Origin: Beggiatoa leptomitoformis
GTDB lineage: Bacteria; Pseudomonadota; Gammaproteobacteria; Beggiatoales; Beggiatoaceae
DNA length: 64,000 bases
Assembly: GCF_001305575.3 (NCBI RefSeq)
Contig: NZ_CP012373.2
Span: 4,201,318 to 4,265,317 of the forward strand
Direction of reading: 5' to 3'
Under the pieces are notes generated by a model that was given only the letters and a program-made list of their open reading frames with translations, did no database searches and had not been told where the DNA came from. Each line of letters starts with the position of its first letter. Positions within the stretch are counted from its first letter, which is position 1. Positions 61,301 to 64,000 of this stretch are shown here, one piece after another. Both the position numbers and the translations under genes were made by a program.

Positions 61301-61358
61301 AATAACGTACTAACGCCTGATGTTGTAAAGACCATTCAGAAATATTAGGAAATGCCAT
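58305..61358 (-). CDS. RND-family efflux transporter permease (AcrB-type)
   Basis: A 1017-residue inner-membrane pump with the typical 12-helix RND fold. The first helix starts at about residue 15 and the second group lies near 335-540. The proton-relay pair is visible in G-L-L-V-D-D-A-M-I-A-V-E (about 400-411), and the repeat in the second half is G-A-I-S-L-A-G-M-I-M-R-N-S-V-I-L-V-D. It exports drugs or other amphiphiles with an adaptor and a TolC-like channel. Neither of those genes is adjacent: the upstream neighbour is a tRNA-Met gene and the downstream one is a phosphatase. The pump partners must lie elsewhere. Confidence 0.93.
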   Translation of the reverse strand: MAFPNISEWSLQHQALVRYFLVALLVAGILAYNQLGQMEDPEFTIKTMVVRVFWSGASAEEVEQQLTDKIEKKLEETPYLDFLRSYSKAGESTLFINLLDSTPAKAVPDVWYQVRKKVGDIKNTLPSGVTGPFFNDEFGDTFGSIFAFTTDGFNYAELKEYIDDIRQELLRIDDVSKVDIIGAQEEKIYVELSHSKLAALKIDPNLIISTLQAQNVVTPAGTINTESDAVHLRVSGVFDSVESIRSLGISANGHVFRLGDIATVYRGYLDPPTTKMRFEGKEAIGLAVSMRKGGDVILLGKALQETMTRVKQNLPIGIELHQVSNQPAVVEQSIFEFVKVLAEAVIIVLIVSFLSLGFRTGLVVALSIPLVLATVFLVMKFFGIDLQRISLGALIIALGLLVDDAMIAVEMMALKLEQGWGRVRAATFAYSSTAFPMLTGTLITAAAFLPVGMAKSAAGEYTFSMFQVVIIALLISWVVAVLFIPYLGYILLPEHKTPNHEEHHIDVYAKGFYVPFRKMVEFCVYYRKSIILLTFIIFATAIYGFRFVEQQFFPSSNRPELLIDLWLPQGSSYQATEKAVVAMETLLRNDPHIENFVSYVGSGSPRFYLAMDLQLENINFAQIVVMTKGGEGREIVLQKIRGLLDNNFPELRGRVTRLENGPPVGYPVQFRVLGKDLEKLRVIAQEVAELMRQNPYTRNVHLDWNEKAKTVKLDIDQDKARQLGISSETLSNTLNTFLTGLNITEYREKDKLIQIVGRAIPSERSLLGNLDELNIPLANGATVPLSQIARLVDGFEEGVIWRRDRLPVISVRADIVDGIQAPDVTNQLLPVLNAVKAKLPLGYEIQTGGAFESSAKSQKPIATVLPIMFITILTLLMLQLQSMQRAILVLLTAPLGIIGMTIFLLLLQRPFGFVAMLGAISLAGMIMRNSVILVDQIEQDRESGIPAFEAIVGSTVRRFRPIMLTAAAAILAMIPLSESVFWGPLAVTIMGGLLVATVFTLFFLPALYAAWFRVKRE

Positions 61359-61538
61359 GGCTTACACCCTTATAAAGAAAATAATTCCTATACGTCTTTT
61401 TTTGACGATTAGTCAAAATATTACTTAAACGTAATTTTTTGTCAATCCGTATTTGAAAATATCCACGACCAGATAAAAGTCATACTTGACGATACAAAAT
61501 AAAACCACTAGAATTCCATCCTTCAAAACGCAGTTCGT

Positions 61539-61615
61539 GGCTATGTAGCTCAGATGGTTAGAGCGCGGCACTCATAATGCTGAGGTCGGTGGTTCAACTC
61601 CACTCATAGCCACCA
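61539..61615 (+). tRNA. tRNA-Met (anticodon CAT)
   Basis: A full cloverleaf. GGCTATG pairs with CATAGCC, the anticodon stem CGGCA/TGCTG holds the loop CTCATAA, and the discriminator A is followed by encoded CCA (61613-61615). Its sequence resembles the elongator tRNA-Met of E. coli. The CAT anticodon could also be the tRNA-Ile2 type, but the body fits Met. An integrase gene lies 209 bp downstream. Confidence 0.93.
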
Positions 61616-61824
61616 TTAATTTGTACCTCCTTGTTTCTCAAATGGCATTTTCGCCGTTTTTTCACACCCGCAAAAAACACACTTCCCTATCAAAGCACAA
61701 AATGGCTTTAATCCCTGTTTTAACTCATATTTATTGGTTTTCACACAGACTTAGAAAAATGATGAAATCGTCATTTCAACCCACTTTTTCTAAATTGATA
61801 GACTTAAATCAAACTAACCATTAA

Positions 61825-62796
61825 TTAGTCATTGCTTTGAAAGAAAAACCCCTGAAACAATTCCTCTAAACTGGTAACAGTCTCCTGTAAAACCGCTGTT
61901 TGCAAGTGCGCATAGCGTTCTGTCACATAAACGTTACTGTGTCCTAACACCTCTCCAATATGTTTCAAAGATTTTCCCTGAATCGCTAACCAAGACGCGA
62001 AGGTATGACGTAAAGTATGTGGCGTGCAGTCCTCTATCCCTGCCAAGCGGCAAACACTGGTAAAGCTCCGCTTAATATCCCCAATTGCCCGCCCATGAAT
62101 CTGAAACACAAACCGCCCATTTCTATGACGCTGCAACTCACCCAAAGCAAACAAGGCAACCCGATTTAAAGGCACAGTTCGGGGCTTCCCTGATTTCGTT
62201 TTATGCAAGCGCAGACTTTGAGTATCCCGATTAAACTGCGTCCATGACAAACTTAAAAGCTCTTGTTTACGCATACCCGTATTAATCGCCAAGAGGATAA
62301 ACAACCAAAGATAAGGGGCTTTCTCATGAAACCGCGCTTTCTCAATTAACCGTTTGGCTTCCTCTTGGGTTAAATAGCGCTCTTTGGCGGGGTTCTGCGC
62401 GGGCTTCTGGTTCAAGGTCGGGTTATTCAAATTCCATCCCCACTGACGCACCGCGTAATTAATCGCTGACCCCAACACCGCTAATTCCCGTCTAATCGTT
62501 GAATCAGACACCCGAGAACGGCGGTATCGCACATAATCCCCTACATCCTGCCGACTCAAAGACTCAATATTTTTTGACCTAAAGAAAAATGAGAGATTAC
62601 GCAAACAAGACATATCCCGCGAAATATCGACATTCACCCGCTTCCCGTGCTTAACCTTGCCCAACGTTCCGATTTCCGCCAAATACAAGCGTGAGAACTC
62701 AGAAAAACTATGCTGCACCTGCTTAGCGGCAATAAAAGAAACAACCTCACTGATTAACTCGCTGGGGATTTCCACGCTATACGTTGGCTTACGCAT
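61825..62796 (-). CDS. Tyrosine-type site-specific recombinase (integrase)
   Basis: A 323-residue phage-type integrase. The N-terminal SAM-like core-binding domain (about 15-110) is followed by the catalytic domain. Catalytic residues are visible as Arg in M-R-K-Q-E-L-L-S, H-x-x-R in H-T-L-R-H-T-F-A-S-W, His in L-G-H-S, and the nucleophile Tyr in T-E-R-Y-A-H-L. It is oriented toward the tRNA-Met gene and ends 209 bp from it, the usual position for an element integrated at a tRNA. The 3' end of the tRNA is the likely attachment site. Its ATG shares an A with the stop of the small ORF upstream. Confidence 0.92.
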   Translation of the reverse strand: MRKPTYSVEIPSELISEVVSFIAAKQVQHSFSEFSRLYLAEIGTLGKVKHGKRVNVDISRDMSCLRNLSFFFRSKNIESLSRQDVGDYVRYRRSRVSDSTIRRELAVLGSAINYAVRQWGWNLNNPTLNQKPAQNPAKERYLTQEEAKRLIEKARFHEKAPYLWLFILLAINTGMRKQELLSLSWTQFNRDTQSLRLHKTKSGKPRTVPLNRVALFALGELQRHRNGRFVFQIHGRAIGDIKRSFTSVCRLAGIEDCTPHTLRHTFASWLAIQGKSLKHIGEVLGHSNVYVTERYAHLQTAVLQETVTSLEELFQGFFFQSND

Positions 62797-62864
62797 TATT
62801 TATAAACTTCCCGCCGTGAACCCTTCAACAACTGCGCAACCTCGTCTAATGTATATAACTGCAT
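62796..62864 (-). CDS. 22-codon ORF resembling the start of an excisionase/MerR-type HTH
   Basis: It reads M-Q-L-Y-T-L-D-E-V-A-Q-L-L-K-G-S-R-R-E-V-Y and ends immediately, looking like the first helix-turn-helix of an excisionase-type protein but far shorter than usual (about 60-80 residues). Its ATG overlaps the stop of the upstream gene (TAATG), and its TAA overlaps the ATG of the integrase. It may be a truncated excisionase or a leader that couples translation. Confidence 0.45.
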   Translation of the reverse strand: MQLYTLDEVAQLLKGSRREVYK

Positions 62865-63574
62865 TAAAATTCCCCCAACTTCTTCTCAATATCATCCAAC
62901 GCCTTATCAACAAGCTCAATGTCCTTATACACAGACAACAACCTATCCCACAATTCTTTATTTATCCTATTTCTATAAGAACTGTAGGTAAGAAGTTTGG
63001 TTGTTATTTCATGTTGTATGTTATTACTCCGTTCATTCCAGTCACAAAGAATAGAGGTTATTTTTCGTTCCTTATCTCTACAACACAGATAACTATCTGC
63101 AATACACATCTGTTCTGGTGTCAGTATCTTTGCCTTGTTCTCAGGTACAACAGCACACCCACTATTAACAACTGCCTGCACCTGTTCCGCCGTAACAGGC
63201 TTATCAGACTCACAAACCGCTTGCCACACTTCCCGCTGTTTCTCAGGTGACAACTTAACCAACGGTCTAACCTGTGCCTCGTTCTCAGGTAACTTGTTAC
63301 CAATTGGATACAGATTCTTTACGACAGAACTAGCATTAATCAAACGGTGCGCGTGTTGGCGGTGCATCTCCCATTCCGTAACGCAATATTCCTCAAAACT
63401 CTTATACCCCTTCAACTTGTACAAGCGATTATCCCGAATCTCCGCTAGAGCATTACCTACCCGATAGAACGCCTTCAACTCTTTGGCTATCGTGGTTTCC
63501 AATTCAGCCAAACGGTTATCCATCTCTGTACGGATAGGCTTGCCGCCTACCCAGTCAACTTGTTCTAAACTCAT
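62864..63574 (-). CDS. Hypothetical mobile-element protein (DUF3102-like / replication-associated)
   Basis: A protein of 236 residues from the ATG at 63574 (the annotated frame continues upstream). It has a helical N-terminal region with A-F-Y-R-V-G-N-A-L-A-E-I-R-D-N-R-L-Y and Y-K-S-F-E-E-Y-C-V-T-E-W-E-M-H-R-Q-H-A-H-R-L-I-N-A-S, a pattern common in plasmid and phage proteins of ParB/DUF3102 type. A C-terminal coiled-coil-like region follows. It probably acts in element maintenance. It overlaps the small ORF at its end. Confidence 0.6.
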   Translation of the reverse strand: MSLEQVDWVGGKPIRTEMDNRLAELETTIAKELKAFYRVGNALAEIRDNRLYKLKGYKSFEEYCVTEWEMHRQHAHRLINASSVVKNLYPIGNKLPENEAQVRPLVKLSPEKQREVWQAVCESDKPVTAEQVQAVVNSGCAVVPENKAKILTPEQMCIADSYLCCRDKERKITSILCDWNERSNNIQHEITTKLLTYSSYRNRINKELWDRLLSVYKDIELVDKALDDIEKKLGEF

Positions 63575-63618
63575 TACCTTCTCCCATAAAAAAAGGCTCA
63601 TCCCTGAGCCGTATCGTT

Positions 63619-63999
63619 TTAGCCTCTTAACTCTTTCAACGTCCGCTTAACCTGACTCGCCTTGTCTTGGCTCATCCCTAAACTCATATAACTACTTTCA
63701 CCCCGAATCGGACTATCTACATTCCAATTCGTATCTTTGTTTAAGGTATCTACCCAATATTCAACGCCCTTACTCTCCCGCTTACCTTCCTCTGAATCAG
63801 GTAACATACCTAATTGAGTAGATTCCGCTAACCCCGCATTCTCACTAGATATACTCATACCTAATTGAGTATCTACCGTTTTAGGTACTACTCTATTAGG
63901 TAGTCTGTACCCCTTCATTCGCATATCGACTAACGCCGTTCCTATCAACATCAACCCCAATACCTCAAGCAACAATCCACGTAAAAATGCAAACGTCAT
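63619..63999 (-). CDS. Hypothetical protein with one N-terminal membrane helix
   Basis: 126 residues with a hydrophobic helix (about 5-25) and a long polar Ser/Glu/Met-rich remainder containing three T-Q-L-G-M/S-L-G-M-like repeats. No family is recognised. The start sits at the window edge, so the gene may be longer upstream. It belongs to the integrated element that runs beyond the window. Confidence 0.45.
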   Translation of the reverse strand: MTFAFLRGLLLEVLGLMLIGTALVDMRMKGYRLPNRVVPKTVDTQLGMSISSENAGLAESTQLGMLPDSEEGKRESKGVEYWVDTLNKDTNWNVDSPIRGESSYMSLGMSQDKASQVKRTLKELRG

Positions 64000-64000
64000 T

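Noticed and set aside
61621..61824. 67-codon ORF between tRNA-Met and the integrase
   Set aside because: No ribosome site, no family pattern and biased composition; more likely attachment-site DNA.

Overview
The window looks like a chromosomal segment of a moderately low-GC gammaproteobacterium. Gene content and protein style suggest a sulfur-oxidising filamentous relative of Beggiatoa (Thiotrichales). That placement is recalled from family resemblance, not computed. Housekeeping genes (truD, mnmE, glgC, glnA, hslU, two intact tRNAs) mix with many mobile and decaying elements.

Layout. 0-13.4 kb: a truncated nuclease-like ORF, a LysR regulator, tRNA-Thr, truD, an AI-2E-type exporter, UDP-galactopyranose mutase, a TonB-dependent receptor, a PuuB-like oxidoreductase, an ethylene-receptor-like membrane domain fused to a SpoIIE/PP2C phosphatase, mnmE and glgC. 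13.5-22.8 kb: an IS630-family element with a slippery A8 tract, a PmtA-like methyltransferase, glnA, a CDF metal exporter, a CoA transferase, an XdhC-like protein and hslU. 22.8-26.7 kb: a decay zone with a broken IS1-like element, a second IS1 relic, a truncated MNT nucleotidyltransferase, a HigBA-type toxin-antitoxin pair between two copies of a dead gene's 3' end, a gntR relic, a tRNA-like cloverleaf with an oversized anticodon loop and a HEPN-like gene.

26.7-41.5 kb is the 2-methylcitrate (propionate) region: gntR-acnD-prpF on the plus strand and prpE, then prpB-prpC, on the minus strand. Between the two arms lie an IS982-family element, two VapBC-type modules (one truncated), a large GIY-YIG-like/Mrr/STAND ATPase that is probably a defence gene, two copies of a roughly 200-bp palindromic element and the ruined remains of prpD. 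A 12-bp palindrome, ATTGTCGACAAT, occurs twice upstream of gntR and again in an inverted copy of that region near 32.8 kb.

41.7-61.4 kb: a TAXI binding protein, a periplasmic Pro-rich protein, a MoxR ATPase, a REC-PAS-GGDEF-EAL protein, the potGHI polyamine importer, an IS630 copy inserted in an IS982 relic, a NUDIX-like protein, an SPFH protein, an alpha/beta hydrolase, a CBS protein, a HAD phosphatase and an RND pump. 61.5 kb to the right edge: tRNA-Met(CAT) followed by a tyrosine integrase, a 22-codon HTH-like ORF and phage/ICE-like genes. This looks like the left end of an element integrated at the tRNA and running out of the window.

The strongest candidates for something new are the ethylene-receptor-like phosphatase, the GIY-YIG/Mrr/STAND protein, the tRNA-like cloverleaf and the palindromic element found at the broken ends of genes. 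All identifications are by eye; no searches were run.
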